The notes: generated by a model from the sequence alone, not told the origin. DNA of 64,000 nt from JAFDWI01 sp964544305 (GCA_964544305.1 CAZJAZ010000006.1:1-64000), one strand, 5' to 3'. Positions 1 through 9,793 are shown, counted from the first letter of the stretch. Translations and numbers: made by a program.

Positions 1-102
1 ACTTCATTGTCGCGACCACCGATTGAATCCGCCGTGCACAACTGGACAAAGAACGTAATTCCGGGTGCTCGCCGCGATGGCTGGAGTGCAGCGAATCGAA
101 CG
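1..102. other. Left edge, no complete gene
   Basis: About 100 bases lie between the folP stop and the window edge. On the minus strand an ATG at 7-5 is preceded by a GGTGG-like ribosome binding site, so the next minus-strand gene may begin there, but only two codons are inside the window. In mycobacteria folB and folK follow folP; that cannot be tested here. Confidence 0.25.
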
Positions 103-939
103 CTAGGCAACATAGAGCGAGCGAGCAGAAGCGGTTTGCGTCACGTCATGCACACGCACGACATGCGCGCCATGCTGCCATGCCCACACGGCCGTCGCAA
201 TCGACGCTTCAAGACGCTCATCAATCGGCGCAGCCAAAGTCTGCGACGCGCCAGACCCTGCTGGTGTGGCCAGCATCGTTGCCCCATCAGCCTGGGCAGT
301 CAATCGTCCGAGTGACGACTTTCGAGACGTACCAACCACAACCGGATACCCGCACGCAACGAGTTCATCGAGTCGAGCAAGCAGCGCAAGATTGTGGTCT
401 GTGGTCTTTCCAAATCCAATGCCTGGGTCAACCCAAACTTCTCGTACTCCAACGCTGATCCCCGCCTCTGCACGCGCCACAAGATGGTCGCGCACGTCGG
501 ACACCACATCGCCATAACACGGATTGTCTTGCATGGTGCGCGGCGTCCCCTGCATGTGCATACAAACCCAAATCGCATCATGATCAGCGGCGATCTGGGC
601 AAGTTCAAGCGAACCCGACACATCATTGAGAATCGACGCGCCCGCCGCGAGAGCAGCATCCGCCACTTGGGATGTCATCGTGTCGACCGATACACGTACC
701 TGTGACACGAGCGCTTCGATCACGGGAAGAACCCGGGCCGCTTCGGTTGCCGGATCGACCGGGTCTGCGCCGGATCGCGTTGATTCGCCCCCAACGTCAA
801 TGATGTCGGCGCCTGCCGCAACGAGTTCATGCGCGTGAGCGATTGCCGATTCTGGATCTGGCCAACAGCCGCCATCTGAAAACGAATCCGGGGTGACGTT
901 CACCACCCCCATAATCAGTGGGCAATCGGCCTGCGACAC
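103..939 (-). CDS. folP: Dihydropteroate synthase
   Basis: This 278-residue cytosolic enzyme condenses p-aminobenzoate with the pterin pyrophosphate to make dihydropteroate in folate synthesis. The N-terminal signature GVVNVTPDSFSDGG (residues about 11-24), the DVGGESTRSGADPV loop, the NDVSG segment and the SRKSSLG substrate loop are all present in the order of a pterin-binding TIM barrel, and the length is normal. The chosen GTG start lies 5 bases after the stop of the upstream lipoprotein gene; an internal ATG at residue 10 is a weaker alternative. It is the last complete gene of a minus-strand folate and purine-salvage operon with folE and hpt. Confidence 0.96.
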   Translation of the reverse strand: MSQADCPLIMGVVNVTPDSFSDGGCWPDPESAIAHAHELVAAGADIIDVGGESTRSGADPVDPATEAARVLPVIEALVSQVRVSVDTMTSQVADAALAAGASILNDVSGSLELAQIAADHDAIWVCMHMQGTPRTMQDNPCYGDVVSDVRDHLVARAEAGISVGVREVWVDPGIGFGKTTDHNLALLARLDELVACGYPVVVGTSRKSSLGRLTAQADGATMLATPAGSGASQTLAAPIDERLEASIATAVWAWQHGAHVVRVHDVTQTASARSLYVA

Positions 940-944
940 AAGAC

Positions 945-2624
945 TCAGCCGGTCACAGATGGAATCGTCAGTTCAATGCGTGCAAAATCAACCGTGCCGC
1001 CCATCTGTGGCACGGCATACGCAACCGACGTGGCAACAAGTTGCAACGTCAACTTGTCACCCGCTTGCACCTGGTGCGCCACCATCTCAAGATCCGCGTT
1101 TGCCTGATGCAGCAACCCATCACAGGTAATCGCAATCGGGGTGACCTGATTGCCAAGCACTTTGCCAGTTTTGTCATCCACCAGTTGCGCAAACATGCGT
1201 GTGGGTTTCGTCATCGGACCATCCACCGAGCACGAATAGCCAAGGCGCAAATCTGGTGCACCCAACAAAAGCCGCTTGGCACCTGTCACGACAACAGGAA
1301 CGTCAAGACCCTTCGAGGCTTTGGCTGGAGTAATTGCTTTCGCGAGTCCACCAATCACGTCGCCCTTCGATACGTCTCCGAGTGGGCCTGATCCCCCATC
1401 GGGTTGCAACACCAACGTGCCTTTCGAGGCAAATGCAAACACCGGTTGCGCGGCACTCGCGGGCGGGAACGAGTCGAAACGATGCACGACACCGTTCTGG
1501 TCGACCGTTTGGAAGGCCGGGACCAGCGGGGCCTTGGCATCCTTGGTGAGATAACGGGCCAGCCAGTGAAAGACCGCATTGTGCACGTACGTTGTGGGAT
1601 CAGCCTTCGTCAAACACGCGCCATGCCCACCACAGAACCACGTCATTGCGACCGGGGCACCATTTGCTTGGATAGCCGTGAAGTTCCTGGCACCCTCGGC
1701 GAGTGGAAAGAGATTATCAACCGTTCCTTGGATGATCAGCGTCGGGATCTTGATCTGCGATAGCAGATAATCCGGACCACGATCAACAAACCATTGGCGA
1801 TCGTCCTGGCTCAGCGAACCGGTCGCCAGAGCGGCCTCGTTCGCACTCAAAATATGCGAGTCGAGCTTGGCGGTCGTAGCAATCGACACGAGAAGTTTCG
1901 ACCAACCGGCCTTCACCGTTTCGGCTTGATACAAGCTCGTCGCCAACGAATTCCACGCAATCGACGGCGTGATCACGTCAACCCGGCAGTCTGTTGCCGC
2001 GGTCACAAACTGAATGCCACCGCCATATGACATGCCCACCATGCCAAGGCGAGGATTCCCCGGGCCATCGAGTTGCACACCCGGTTGCTTTGCTACCCAA
2101 TCGATCAGTTTCGAGACGTCTTTGGCTTCAAAGTCGGCACTGTCAACTTCGACCGTGCCCGTCGACTTACCAAAGCCACGAGGGTCCCATGTCGCAACGT
2201 TGTAGCCAGCAGAGCGCAGTTGTGCGATCGACGTCACGCTCTGCACACCCGCATTGGCCTTCGGGTCAACGTTAGTGTCACCCGGCAAGCTCCAACCCGG
2301 GCCCATCAGAACCGTCGGAGCTTGCGCGCGACCCTTCGGCGTCCGTGGAAACCAATGAATCCGAATCGTTGCCCCATCAAAGCTCGTCAAATCAAAGTCA
2401 CTCGTCGACCCCTTGACCGGCGTTGCTTTGGGCGCGGACGCGACCTTTCGATCACACGTTGGTGGCTTCCAGTCAACCGACGCCGCGGTTGCGTTCGCAC
2501 CCGTTGTTGACGGAGGCGACTTTGCAACGTCAGTGCCACTTGACGAACAGCTTGCGGCCAAAACCGACAAGGCAACAAGTGGAACCGCAATACGACCACG
2601 ACGAGCAAAACGAGAATTGGTCAT
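945..2624 (-). CDS. Secreted CocE/X-Pro dipeptidyl-peptidase-like lipoprotein
   Basis: This 559-residue protein starts with a basic n-region, a hydrophobic stretch and the lipobox LAASC (residues about 22-26), so it should be a membrane-anchored exported lipoprotein. The middle is an alpha/beta hydrolase with nucleophile elbow GMSYGGG, an acidic residue in QGTVDNLFP and a histidine in CGGHGACL, followed by a beta-rich C-terminal part as in the S15/CocE family. Substrate is unknown; peptidase, esterase and acyl-transfer activities all occur in the family. The ATG at 2624 was chosen because it gives a clean signal peptide. It sits between folE and folP, 11 and 5 bases from each, so it is probably cotranscribed although no folate role is obvious. 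Confidence 0.85.
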   Translation of the reverse strand: MTNSRFARRGRIAVPLVALSVLAASCSSSGTDVAKSPPSTTGANATAASVDWKPPTCDRKVASAPKATPVKGSTSDFDLTSFDGATIRIHWFPRTPKGRAQAPTVLMGPGWSLPGDTNVDPKANAGVQSVTSIAQLRSAGYNVATWDPRGFGKSTGTVEVDSADFEAKDVSKLIDWVAKQPGVQLDGPGNPRLGMVGMSYGGGIQFVTAATDCRVDVITPSIAWNSLATSLYQAETVKAGWSKLLVSIATTAKLDSHILSANEAALATGSLSQDDRQWFVDRGPDYLLSQIKIPTLIIQGTVDNLFPLAEGARNFTAIQANGAPVAMTWFCGGHGACLTKADPTTYVHNAVFHWLARYLTKDAKAPLVPAFQTVDQNGVVHRFDSFPPASAAQPVFAFASKGTLVLQPDGGSGPLGDVSKGDVIGGLAKAITPAKASKGLDVPVVVTGAKRLLLGAPDLRLGYSCSVDGPMTKPTRMFAQLVDDKTGKVLGNQVTPIAITCDGLLHQANADLEMVAHQVQAGDKLTLQLVATSVAYAVPQMGGTVDFARIELTIPSVTG

Positions 2625-2635
2625 GAAATCACTCT

Positions 2636-3280
2636 CTACGAATTTTGGACGAAGCGCATTGCTTCTTGGCGGGTGGATTCGTTCGTGCGAAACAGGCCAC
2701 GAACAGCAGATGTCACGGTTGTCGAACCGGGTTTGCGCACACCTCGCATCGACATGCACATGTGCTCGGCCTCAATTACCACCATCACCCCTTTGGGTTG
2801 CAACGACGAATCCAACGTGTCTGCGACTTGTGACGTGAGACGCTCTTGCACCTGGGGCCGCTTCGCATACGCCTCAACGAGACGCGCCAGTTTCGACAGG
2901 CCCGTCACGCGCCCGTCGTTATTCGGGATATATGCCACATGGGCTTTGCCAACCCACGGCAACAAGTGATGCTCACACATCGAATACATCGGGATATCAC
3001 GCACCATCACCATTTCGTCATGGCCAGCCTCAAACGTTGTCTCAAGATGATGCTCTGGCACTTCACGCAAACCAGAAAACACTTCGACGTACATGCGGGC
3101 GACCCGCGCCGGGGTGTCTTTGAGCCCGTCACGTTCGGGATCTTCACCAACCGCAAGCAAAATCTCACGAACCGCCGCTTGGATACGTGCCTGATCAACC
3201 GCGGGATGCCCATTCAAGCGAATCGGCAAATGACCCGTCGGGTCAATGTCGGCGATCAGTGGATGAACGGGTTCACTCAT
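2636..3280 (-). CDS. folE: GTP cyclohydrolase I
   Basis: A 214-residue enzyme that opens GTP to dihydroneopterin triphosphate, the first step of folate synthesis. The zinc site is visible as [18 protein letters not shown], with a further cysteine in [12 protein letters not shown], and the [10 protein letters not shown] segment is the usual family core. The ATG at 3280 was chosen because it gives the normal family length and overlaps the hpt stop by 8 bases, implying translational coupling. The reading frame is open further upstream, but that part is shadow of hpt. Confidence 0.96.
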   Translation of the reverse strand: MSEPVHPLIADIDPTGHLPIRLNGHPAVDQARIQAAVREILLAVGEDPERDGLKDTPARVARMYVEVFSGLREVPEHHLETTFEAGHDEMVMVRDIPMYSMCEHHLLPWVGKAHVAYIPNNDGRVTGLSKLARLVEAYAKRPQVQERLTSQVADTLDSSLQPKGVMVVIEAEHMCMSMRGVRKPGSTTVTSAVRGLFRTNESTRQEAMRFVQNS

Positions 3281-3839
3281 TTGCGGCTCCAAGGATGTGA
3301 ACATCGGGAAGATTACGGTATCGATCTTCATGGTCGAGGCCGTAGCCGACGACAAAATGCGGCGGTATCCGGAAACCCTCATAGCGCAACGCCGGATCGA
3401 CTTCTTGGAGACCGTCACGCACGAGCAGCGCGCACACGTCCAGACTTGCGGGCTGGCGCACCGCCAAGTTCTTTCGTAAGTAGCGCAAGGTGAGTCCCGT
3501 GTCGACAATGTCTTCGACGAGCACAACATGTCGACCGTAAAGATCAGTGTCGAGGTCTTTGACGATGCGGACAACACCAGACGTGCGCGTCGCACTGCCA
3601 TAGGACGAAACCGCCATGAACTCAATCTCGGTGTCAAGGCCAATGCTGCGCACGAGATCGGCAAGGAACACAAACGCACCTTTGAGCACCCCGACAAACA
3701 CCAGCGGTTTACCATCCAAGACCGGTTCGAAATCATTCGTGATCTGTTCGCCGAGCTCTTTGACACGCGCGCCAATTTGCGCGGCGGTCACCACCACATC
3801 CCCAAGCATCGCATTTTTTGCGGGCTTCATTGCTGCCAT
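3273..3839 (-). CDS. hpt: Hypoxanthine phosphoribosyltransferase
   Basis: A 188-residue purine-salvage enzyme that transfers ribose 5-phosphate from PRPP to hypoxanthine or guanine. The PRPP-binding loop [13 protein letters not shown] is intact, and [14 protein letters not shown] and the C-terminal [16 protein letters not shown] segment are typical of the bacterial family. Two starts are possible (ATG at 3839 or 3830); the longer is given. It lies 36 bases after tilS and overlaps folE. In most actinobacteria ftsH lies between hpt and folE; here it does not. Confidence 0.95.
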   Translation of the reverse strand: MAAMKPAKNAMLGDVVVTAAQIGARVKELGEQITNDFEPVLDGKPLVFVGVLKGAFVFLADLVRSIGLDTEIEFMAVSSYGSATRTSGVVRIVKDLDTDLYGRHVVLVEDIVDTGLTLRYLRKNLAVRQPASLDVCALLVRDGLQEVDPALRYEGFRIPPHFVVGYGLDHEDRYRNLPDVHILGAANE

Positions 3840-3875
3840 CGTGTCACGTTTCGGTCGGGCGACCCTGATCCAGGC

Positions 3876-4775
3876 TCACTTCTCATTGCTTGCATTCCCC
3901 TTATCTGCGTGCGCAATGCGCAGTTTCTGAGCGGTTCGCTCGACTCGAGCGCCGCCCACAAGATCAGTCGAGCGGGCATTTCCTCGTGCGACGTCAAGGA
4001 CGCGTGCAACTTCACGTTGATCAGGTACGTAGCCGTCGTGGGCGGTTGCGAGCCAGTGGCGCAGCGCCCGTGTTGCGACCACATCAGGTGCACCCGACAC
4101 CGCTTTGGCATCGGTTGGATCGAGCTGGCTGGCAAGCTCGCCAAGAAAGCGGCCATCAGCGGCAATCAGATCCGACATGCGGCACACCAGTGGCACGACA
4201 TCGCGGCCCGCAACGGCACGTAGCAGTGGCAGAACTTCGTGTCGCACACGATTTCGAGCAAAGCGCGGATCAGTGTTTGACGGGTCGGCCACGGTGTCAA
4301 TTCCGAGCGATTCACACAACGCCACCGTGTCGGCACGGCGCAGGTTCAACAGTGGATGCCGAGGATCAGGCGGACACAACGCTCCAAGCCCATCGCTGCC
4401 CGTGCCACGCAGAAGATGCAACAGAACAGTTTCGGCCCGGTCATCCGCGGTATGCCCAAGAAGTGCATCCGGACCCAACACTTCGTGTCGCGCGTGTCGG
4501 GCACGAGCCTCAAGGTTGGCGCCTGGCGCGACCACCACCACCTCACGCACAAATGCTGCGCCGAAACGCTCTGCAGTTGTGGCAACCACATCGGCCTCAC
4601 TCTCAGACCCGGCACGCAGTCCATGATCCACATGAACCGCGGTCACATCGCATCCTGCGGCAACAGCCAAGACCAACAAGGCACTCGAATCTGCCCCACC
4701 TGAAACCCCGAGTCGCACCGGCGTGCCCGGTTCCGGAAACACACACTTGTTGAGCAAATCGTCGGTGAGCCCCAC
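3876..4775 (-). CDS. tilS: tRNA(Ile)-lysidine synthase
   Basis: This N-type ATP pyrophosphatase makes lysidine at position 34 of the tRNA-Ile that reads AUA. The PP-loop LGVSGGADSSALL sits about 24 residues after the chosen GTG at 4775. The AVHVDHGLR segment, LGHTADDRAETVLLHLLRG and NTDPRFARNRVRHEVLP follow in family order. The product is 299 residues, the short actinobacterial form without a large C-terminal domain. An in-frame TTG at 4832 would add 19 residues overlapping the upstream gene and is less convincing. It lies between hpt and the metalloprotease, a conserved actinobacterial order. Confidence 0.93.
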   Translation of the reverse strand: MGLTDDLLNKCVFPEPGTPVRLGVSGGADSSALLVLAVAAGCDVTAVHVDHGLRAGSESEADVVATTAERFGAAFVREVVVVAPGANLEARARHARHEVLGPDALLGHTADDRAETVLLHLLRGTGSDGLGALCPPDPRHPLLNLRRADTVALCESLGIDTVADPSNTDPRFARNRVRHEVLPLLRAVAGRDVVPLVCRMSDLIAADGRFLGELASQLDPTDAKAVSGAPDVVATRALRHWLATAHDGYVPDQREVARVLDVARGNARSTDLVGGARVERTAQKLRIAHADKGNASNEK

Positions 4776-4783
4776 CGGCTGAC

Positions 4784-5863
4784 TCAAGCGGGGATCGCCG
4801 CAGCGTGTGGCAAATTCATGCGCGCCAGCCAAAGATCGGGTTTACGAATCTCAGTCAAAGTTGGCAAATGATCCGCTTGTGCAAAAACACGATGAAGTAC
4901 CTCTGACCCACCCGCAGTTTCAATTGCATCAATGAACTGCTCACCCGCTTGGTACTGCTTCATTTTGGCGTCAAGTCCAATGAGCTTCATGACGAGCTTC
5001 ACCAACGGATTGGACTGGTCGCGTCGTGCATGCAAAATGCGGTCAAAGCGATCCGCGGACGGAATCTGTGCAGCCCCCGCACGGTTCATAATCACATCGC
5101 CGTGCCCCTCGAGCAAGCTCATCATCCCACTCAAATGTTCGAGCGCATCACGTTGCTCAGGGCTGGCAAATACCGCCGCGAGCCCACCGTCATCGAGCGG
5201 ATTGCGGCCGTGGCGGAACTCATCAACCGCACGCGTCAAACCGTTCAACAAACGTGCCGGGTCTGGATCAAGACCCGCGAACGTGATCTCGATGAGGCCC
5301 AAGAAATGTTCTCGCAGCCACGGCACACCGGTGAACTGTGCCCGATGCGTCAGTTCATGCAACGCCAGCCACAACCGGAACTCGGCCGGCGGAAAACCAA
5401 AGCGGCGCTCCAAACTCAAAACATTTGGTCCGACGAAGTACACAATGTCTTGGTCTTGCGGATTCTCGTCTTCGACGACAAGCAAGTCGTATTGGCCAAG
5501 TACCCGCCGAGACATCCAACCCAAGAACACGCCAAGTTCTGCACCCGCCATACCCCGTGCAATCGAAGCTGCCGGACCGGCGTTGAGACGCTCCGCGAGT
5601 CGGTCAGTCAGCGGCCGCAGTAAGCGTTGAAACGAGGCAACGTTGGCTCGAACCCAACCTTCACGATCGGTGACACGCGCCCGGGCAGGCCCAACCAAAC
5701 TCACCAAACCGGTTTCGACCCCAACGGCTGCTTCTGCTTGTTCGGTAAAAGCGGCGAAATCCGGTTGCAACGACGCGTAATGGTACGAACGCGAAAACGG
5801 TTCACGACCAACAGAGCGGACCGCAACCTTTTCGGCTAGCGCCCAGTCGATCACGTCACCCAC
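4784..5863 (-). CDS. Zinc-dependent metalloprotease of the DUF2342/zincin_2 family
   Basis: A 359-residue protein with the zinc-binding motif HELTH inside LHELTHRAQ at about residue 168. It belongs to the actinobacterial family often labelled coenzyme F420 biosynthesis-associated protein; that label rests on co-occurrence and the substrate is unknown. No signal peptide is visible, so it is probably cytosolic. The GTG start at 5863 has a strong GGGGGCT ribosome binding site. Its position directly upstream of tilS and hpt matches the place of the same family (Rv3626c) in mycobacteria. Confidence 0.85.
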   Translation of the reverse strand: MGDVIDWALAEKVAVRSVGREPFSRSYHYASLQPDFAAFTEQAEAAVGVETGLVSLVGPARARVTDREGWVRANVASFQRLLRPLTDRLAERLNAGPAASIARGMAGAELGVFLGWMSRRVLGQYDLLVVEDENPQDQDIVYFVGPNVLSLERRFGFPPAEFRLWLALHELTHRAQFTGVPWLREHFLGLIEITFAGLDPDPARLLNGLTRAVDEFRHGRNPLDDGGLAAVFASPEQRDALEHLSGMMSLLEGHGDVIMNRAGAAQIPSADRFDRILHARRDQSNPLVKLVMKLIGLDAKMKQYQAGEQFIDAIETAGGSEVLHRVFAQADHLPTLTEIRKPDLWLARMNLPHAAAIPA

Positions 5864-5890
5864 TTTCAGCCCCCGAACGCTCGTGCCGTG

Positions 5891-6058
5891 TCAGCGACGA
5901 CGCAAAACTTTGGCAAGCGAAAACTCGCCCGGCGGATACTGCGGTCGCACCACGGTGACCAAGTACGCAACACCAAGCACTGCGAGCGCACCAATCACGC
6001 CAGCCACAAGAAACGGCGCAATCCAGTACGTCCAGACCACAGTTGACAAAACAGCCAT
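5891..6058 (-). CDS. Small single-pass membrane protein (55 residues)
   Basis: A short reading frame coding 55 residues: an N-terminal hydrophobic stretch with two tryptophans, a long transmembrane segment spanning about residues 14-40, and a basic C-terminal tail ending KVLRRR. The ATG at 6058 is preceded by TAAGG at a spacing of 8 bases, which supports real translation. It lies 59 bases after the anti-sigma gene and upstream of the metalloprotease, all on the minus strand, so it may be carried on the sigR-rsrA transcript. No family is recognised. Confidence 0.65.
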   Translation of the reverse strand: MAVLSTVVWTYWIAPFLVAGVIGALAVLGVAYLVTVVRPQYPPGEFSLAKVLRRR

Positions 6059-6117
6059 GGCGTTTACCTTAGACGCACGCGGTAATCGTCACGGCAATTC
6101 GCAAGTATTCCGTCGGC

Positions 6118-6411
6118 TCAAACCGTTGGGTTCTCGCACTCTGCAATGGCTTGCGCGACCCGATCCCGCAAATCCTTTGGGGCTTCACATTGACAACTCC
6201 GAGCTACGAGCTCGCGTAGCTCGCTCTCAAAATCAAACGCCTCAAGACACGGACCGCACTCTTCAATATGGATTCGGATGTGCTCGCAGCGTTCTTGGGT
6301 CATTTCTCCATCTAGATACTGATACAAATCTCGCAACGCATTTTCACAATCAGACGACGCGCCCGCGCACGGTGACGACGCTGTGAAGTTGTTCGTTGTT
6401 GGGTCACTCAT
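6118..6411 (-). CDS. rsrA: RsrA-type zinc anti-sigma factor
   Basis: A 97-residue cytosolic protein with the zinc anti-sigma motif HIEECGPC (HxxxCxxC, residues about 48-55), an upstream cysteine in [18 protein letters not shown] and a following cysteine pair in ARSCQCEAP. In the family these ligands hold zinc in the reduced state; disulfide formation releases the sigma factor under thiol oxidation. Its ATG overlaps the sigma-factor stop (ATGA), so the two are made together. Identification rests on this arrangement and the close match to the RsrA pattern. Confidence 0.92.
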   Translation of the reverse strand: MSDPTTNNFTASSPCAGASSDCENALRDLYQYLDGEMTQERCEHIRIHIEECGPCLEAFDFESELRELVARSCQCEAPKDLRDRVAQAIAECENPTV

Positions 6412-6995
6412 TTCGCTGCGGTCTCCTGAGAATCGGCAAATCGTTGCCCGGTTAACCCTCGATCGGTTGCATAGTCATACAACGCCTTTTCGAGCGCCTT
6501 TCTTCCCCGATGCAACCGACTCATCACTGTGCCCATTGGCACATCGAGAATCTCGGCGATCTCCGCGTACGAAAAGCCCTCAACATCGGCGAGAAGCACG
6601 GGTATCCGAAAAGTCTCCGGCAACGACTCGAGGGCTTCGACGACTTCACGATCTCCAAGTCTTGCCATGAGATTGTCTTCCGCACTCGTCGAACCCGCGG
6701 CCGTTTGAACTCGGTGATAGAGATACAAATCTTCGACGTCTTCAATGTCAGTTTCGATCGGGCGACGTTGCTTGGCCCGATAGATATTTATGTAGGTATT
6801 CGTCAGAATGCGGTACATCCACGCTTTAAAATTGGTTCCTTCGGTAAAGCCACCAAAACCACGGTACGCACGCAGATACGCCTCTTGGACAAGATCTTCC
6901 GCATCTGCCGCATTGCGGGTCATGCGAAGTGCAGCCGCATACAGCGGTGACATCAATGGCATGGCGAGGTCGGTGAAAAGTGCCTGATCAGCCAT
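6408..6995 (-). CDS. sigR: ECF sigma factor, SigR/SigH group
   Basis: A 195-residue ECF sigma factor. Region 2 contains [20 protein letters not shown] and [19 protein letters not shown]; region 4 contains [23 protein letters not shown] and [18 protein letters not shown]. The partner is the overlapping RsrA-like gene, so it should control the disulfide-stress regulon. The ATG at 6995 has a TAAGG ribosome binding site that overlaps the holB stop 11 bases away, so at least part of its expression may come from holB read-through. The frame is open upstream but that part lies inside holB. Confidence 0.93.
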   Translation of the reverse strand: MADQALFTDLAMPLMSPLYAAALRMTRNAADAEDLVQEAYLRAYRGFGGFTEGTNFKAWMYRILTNTYINIYRAKQRRPIETDIEDVEDLYLYHRVQTAAGSTSAEDNLMARLGDREVVEALESLPETFRIPVLLADVEGFSYAEIAEILDVPMGTVMSRLHRGRKALEKALYDYATDRGLTGQRFADSQETAAK

Positions 6996-7005
6996 TTGCG
7001 TGACC

Positions 7006-8142
7006 TTACCCCTCAGCGCTTGGTCGAGGCAGGTTTGGGAGGCGCCAAAACAGGTCAACGAGTGCCAATGACTCGTTCCCGTTCATTGCAAACGCACCGG
7101 TGCATGCGAACACAGCATCGACGGCATCGATATATGGCTGAGGATTCGACGCCACAGCCGCCGCATCTCGGTACGCGCGTGCCATGAGTGTCAAACCAAA
7201 GCGTAATTCGTCAAGTCTGCTTTGGCGCTCAATACGCTTGTGGCGGGCTTTGAGCGCGTTGCGACGTCCCGCCACCGAAGTCAACCCGTACTGCTCGACT
7301 TCATCTTCGAACGCGGCCAGCTCTTGTTCATGATGTGCGGTGACCGCACCAAGCGCATCGTCGATCATTGCCCGCAAATTGTTGGCCAGGACCGTTGCCG
7401 TTGCGCCCGTTCCATCAAGCGAAGCAGGGACTGCTCGCCACGCCTCCGCCCGCAACGCCAGTCGCTCATCGGACGCCAACACGAACGCACGGTTCATATT
7501 TCCGCCTGCGGATTCCACCGCTTGACGTGCCGTTTCTACTTGAACCCCACGACGAACCAGCACGTCAAGAAGTGCCGCATCATCAAGCGCTGCAAAATCA
7601 ATCTGCACACAACGTGACGCGATCGCCGACTGTGCGGCGGGCACCGATTGGGCAACCAAAACGACGGTCGTGCGATCGGGTGGCTCTTCAATGGTCTTGA
7701 GCAGTGCGCCAATCGCCGCATCATTCGCCGATTCAAAACCGATCGCGGCGATCACTTTGCGGTCAGCCTCAACCGGCGAACGATGCGCTTCTCGGATCAG
7801 GATGCTCGCTTCGGTTTCACCTTCTGCCGTCGCCCGCCCGCCACGAAAAATCGCGCCTTCTGATTCAACGATCACCAAATCAGGATGGTGTTCCGCGTGG
7901 GCTAAGCGGCGGTGCCGATTTGATTCATCGGCATTGTGACTCGATGATGCGAACAGCTCACCCGCAAAAATGCGCAAGGCCTCGCGTTTGCCTGAGCCCT
8001 GTGGGCCGACAAAGAGATACGCGTGAACCGGATTCTCAAGCGCTGCACGCAAGCGAGCAACCGCCTGTTGTTGACCAGGCACCGCATCCCAAACCGACTG
8101 ACCCGCCTCACCGGTATCGAACGATCCATCAGCTTGCGACAC
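7006..8142 (-). CDS. holB: DNA polymerase III delta-prime subunit
   Basis: A 378-residue clamp-loader ATPase-fold subunit. The P-loop GPQGSGKRE is at residues 46-54, [24 protein letters not shown] is replaced by the usual sensor and EEPP segment at about 135-155, and the SRCVQIDF region follows. Most family members have a four-cysteine zinc module after the P-loop; here the matching stretch (about residues 55-93) has no cysteine and is rich in histidine, arginine and glutamate. The GTG start at 8142 has an AGGGAC ribosome binding site. It lies upstream of sigR and downstream of a tRNA-Thr on the same strand. Confidence 0.9.
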   Translation of the reverse strand: MSQADGSFDTGEAGQSVWDAVPGQQQAVARLRAALENPVHAYLFVGPQGSGKREALRIFAGELFASSSHNADESNRHRRLAHAEHHPDLVIVESEGAIFRGGRATAEGETEASILIREAHRSPVEADRKVIAAIGFESANDAAIGALLKTIEEPPDRTTVVLVAQSVPAAQSAIASRCVQIDFAALDDAALLDVLVRRGVQVETARQAVESAGGNMNRAFVLASDERLALRAEAWRAVPASLDGTGATATVLANNLRAMIDDALGAVTAHHEQELAAFEDEVEQYGLTSVAGRRNALKARHKRIERQSRLDELRFGLTLMARAYRDAAAVASNPQPYIDAVDAVFACTGAFAMNGNESLALVDLFWRLPNLPRPSAEG

Positions 8143-8168
8143 GATTTGTCCCTACGTCAAACACTGCG

Positions 8169-8241
8169 AGCCCGGGAGGAGAATCGAACTCCTGACCTAT
8201 TCATTACGAGTGAATCGCTCTGCCGACTGAGCTACCCGGGC
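8169..8241 (-). tRNA. tRNA-Thr (anticodon CGT)
   Basis: A complete cloverleaf reads from 8241 to 8169: acceptor GCCCGGG pairs with CCCGGGC, the D arm is AGCTCAGTCGGCAGAGC, the anticodon loop is CTCGTAA and the T arm has GTTCGATTC. No CCA is encoded after the discriminator base, so the tail must be added by nucleotidyltransferase. It lies immediately upstream of holB. Confidence 0.96.
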
Positions 8242-8326
8242 ATGGGAGGCCAAACGCTAGCAGCACAACCCACATGGTGTCCCAACGGCATCGCGACGCA
8301 TTGTCATGCGAGTTGATTTGGTGAAG

Positions 8327-9115
8327 TCAGCGGCCTTGAAGATCGGCAATACCTTGTTCGAGACGAGTCGCTTGGGTGGCGATGACGTCATAATCTGCGG
8401 GCACACTGACGCCCGTGTCGCTGTCAACCCCGCCAATTGCCGAGATCATCACCCCAACATTTCCAACCGCGAAAACCCGAATTTTTCCTTCAATGTCGAT
8501 AGGAGCTGGCAGCATGGGGCTTTCCGCGTGCATCTTGATGGTCAGCACACCACCGAAATCGCCGAAGCTGCCGTCTTTGTCCATTGACATGGTGACGGTG
8601 AGATCGGTGCCATTCTGTGTTTCATGAACGACACCGCATTTGTTGACGGCGTCAACCATTTTTGCCAGCTTCTCTTCATTTGCCACCGGTGTTGTGTCGA
8701 TCGCCTTACTGATCGAAACTCCAACGCTGCGATCGTCATCGGTGGTGAAGTTCCGTTCAATGTCTGACGAGTCTGAGTCCGTGTCCATCTTCATGAGCTC
8801 AGCAACTTCTGGACAGGCCTTTTCAAAGGTCTTGTCGGAATCGTCATCGTCATCAGATTCGGTGTCAATGCGATAGTCCGGCCCAATATCTTCAGCAGAC
8901 GGAAGTAGATCCGCGAGATCTGCCGCGGTCACAAGCGAGGTTTCAGGCGCCGCCGAGGTTGGGGGTGTCGTGGTTGCCGCCTGCGCCGAAGTCGACGTTG
9001 CAAGTGTCGTCGCCGTTGACGATGTCGTTGACTTCGAACACGACGCTGCGCCAACGAGGATGAGCGCGACCGCACCAACTCGAATGGAGTTCTTCAAACA
9101 TTTCGATTTCGCCAT
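8327..9115 (-). CDS. Hypothetical exported lipoprotein
   Basis: A 262-residue protein with a basic N-terminus, a hydrophobic segment and the lipobox VGAASC (cysteine at about residue 27), followed by a Ser/Thr-rich linker and an acidic stretch of Asp and Glu near residue 95. The rest is a single globular domain with two further cysteines that could form a disulfide. No family is recognised with confidence. The ATG at 9115 gives the signal peptide. It lies between tmk and the tRNA-Thr gene on the same strand. Confidence 0.75.
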   Translation of the reverse strand: MAKSKCLKNSIRVGAVALILVGAASCSKSTTSSTATTLATSTSAQAATTTPPTSAAPETSLVTAADLADLLPSAEDIGPDYRIDTESDDDDDSDKTFEKACPEVAELMKMDTDSDSSDIERNFTTDDDRSVGVSISKAIDTTPVANEEKLAKMVDAVNKCGVVHETQNGTDLTVTMSMDKDGSFGDFGGVLTIKMHAESPMLPAPIDIEGKIRVFAVGNVGVMISAIGGVDSDTGVSVPADYDVIATQATRLEQGIADLQGR

Positions 9116-9172
9116 GGCGAACACGTTAGTCGCAAGGCCATGGCGATGTGCGGGGCAAACCGGCGATTGCAA

Positions 9173-9793
9173 TCAGTCCACGAAGTGGCTCGCGATCTGA
9201 ATTGCTAACTCGTCGACAGGCTGGCGACCGTCAAAGACCAACCAACGGTTCGGGTCTGCACTCGCTTGGGACGCAAAACTTTCCGCCACATGACGGTGGA
9301 ACGCTCGTCCTGCGCCCTCGAGGCGATCTTTCCGCTCGCCTAAGCGACGCAGCCGCGTTGCTTCATCAACTTCAAGCAACACGATCACATCAGGTTCCAG
9401 ACCGTTCGACGCCCACGTTGAAATCCGCGCAACATGGCCCGGGTTCAAACCCCGCCCTCCGGCCTGATACGCAATCGACGACGCCGAGAATCGATCACAG
9501 ACCACATCACGTCCAGCCACGAGTGCTGGCTCAATAACGGTAGCGACGTGTTCTGCCCGAGCTGCGACCATCAATAAAAGTTCGGTACGTGCATGAAGAT
9601 CACCGGTCGCTGGATCGAGCAAGAGATCCCGCAGTCGTTCACCAATTTCGGTGCCGCCTGGCTCACGGGTCAGCACTGCCCCAAGACGCTTCGCAAGCAT
9701 CTCAGCTTGGGTTGATTTGCCGCACGCCTCGCCACCTTCAAAGACAATGAAGCGCCCACGCGACGTTGGCGAAACGGATTCAGGAGAAGTCAC
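9173..9793 (-). CDS. tmk: Thymidylate kinase
   Basis: A 206-residue kinase that converts dTMP to dTDP for DNA synthesis. The P-loop is FEGGEACGKSTQA at about residues 18-30, slightly unusual because the common GxDGxGK is GGEACGK. The DRFSASSIAYQAGGRGL segment (DR[FY] motif with nucleotide-binding lid residues) and VIVLLEVDEATRLRRLGER follow. The GTG start is the only reasonable upstream start. It lies 30 bases after topA, so the two probably share a transcript, a frequent actinobacterial pairing. Confidence 0.94.
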   Translation of the reverse strand: MTSPESVSPTSRGRFIVFEGGEACGKSTQAEMLAKRLGAVLTREPGGTEIGERLRDLLLDPATGDLHARTELLLMVAARAEHVATVIEPALVAGRDVVCDRFSASSIAYQAGGRGLNPGHVARISTWASNGLEPDVIVLLEVDEATRLRRLGERKDRLEGAGRAFHRHVAESFASQASADPNRWLVFDGRQPVDELAIQIASHFVD

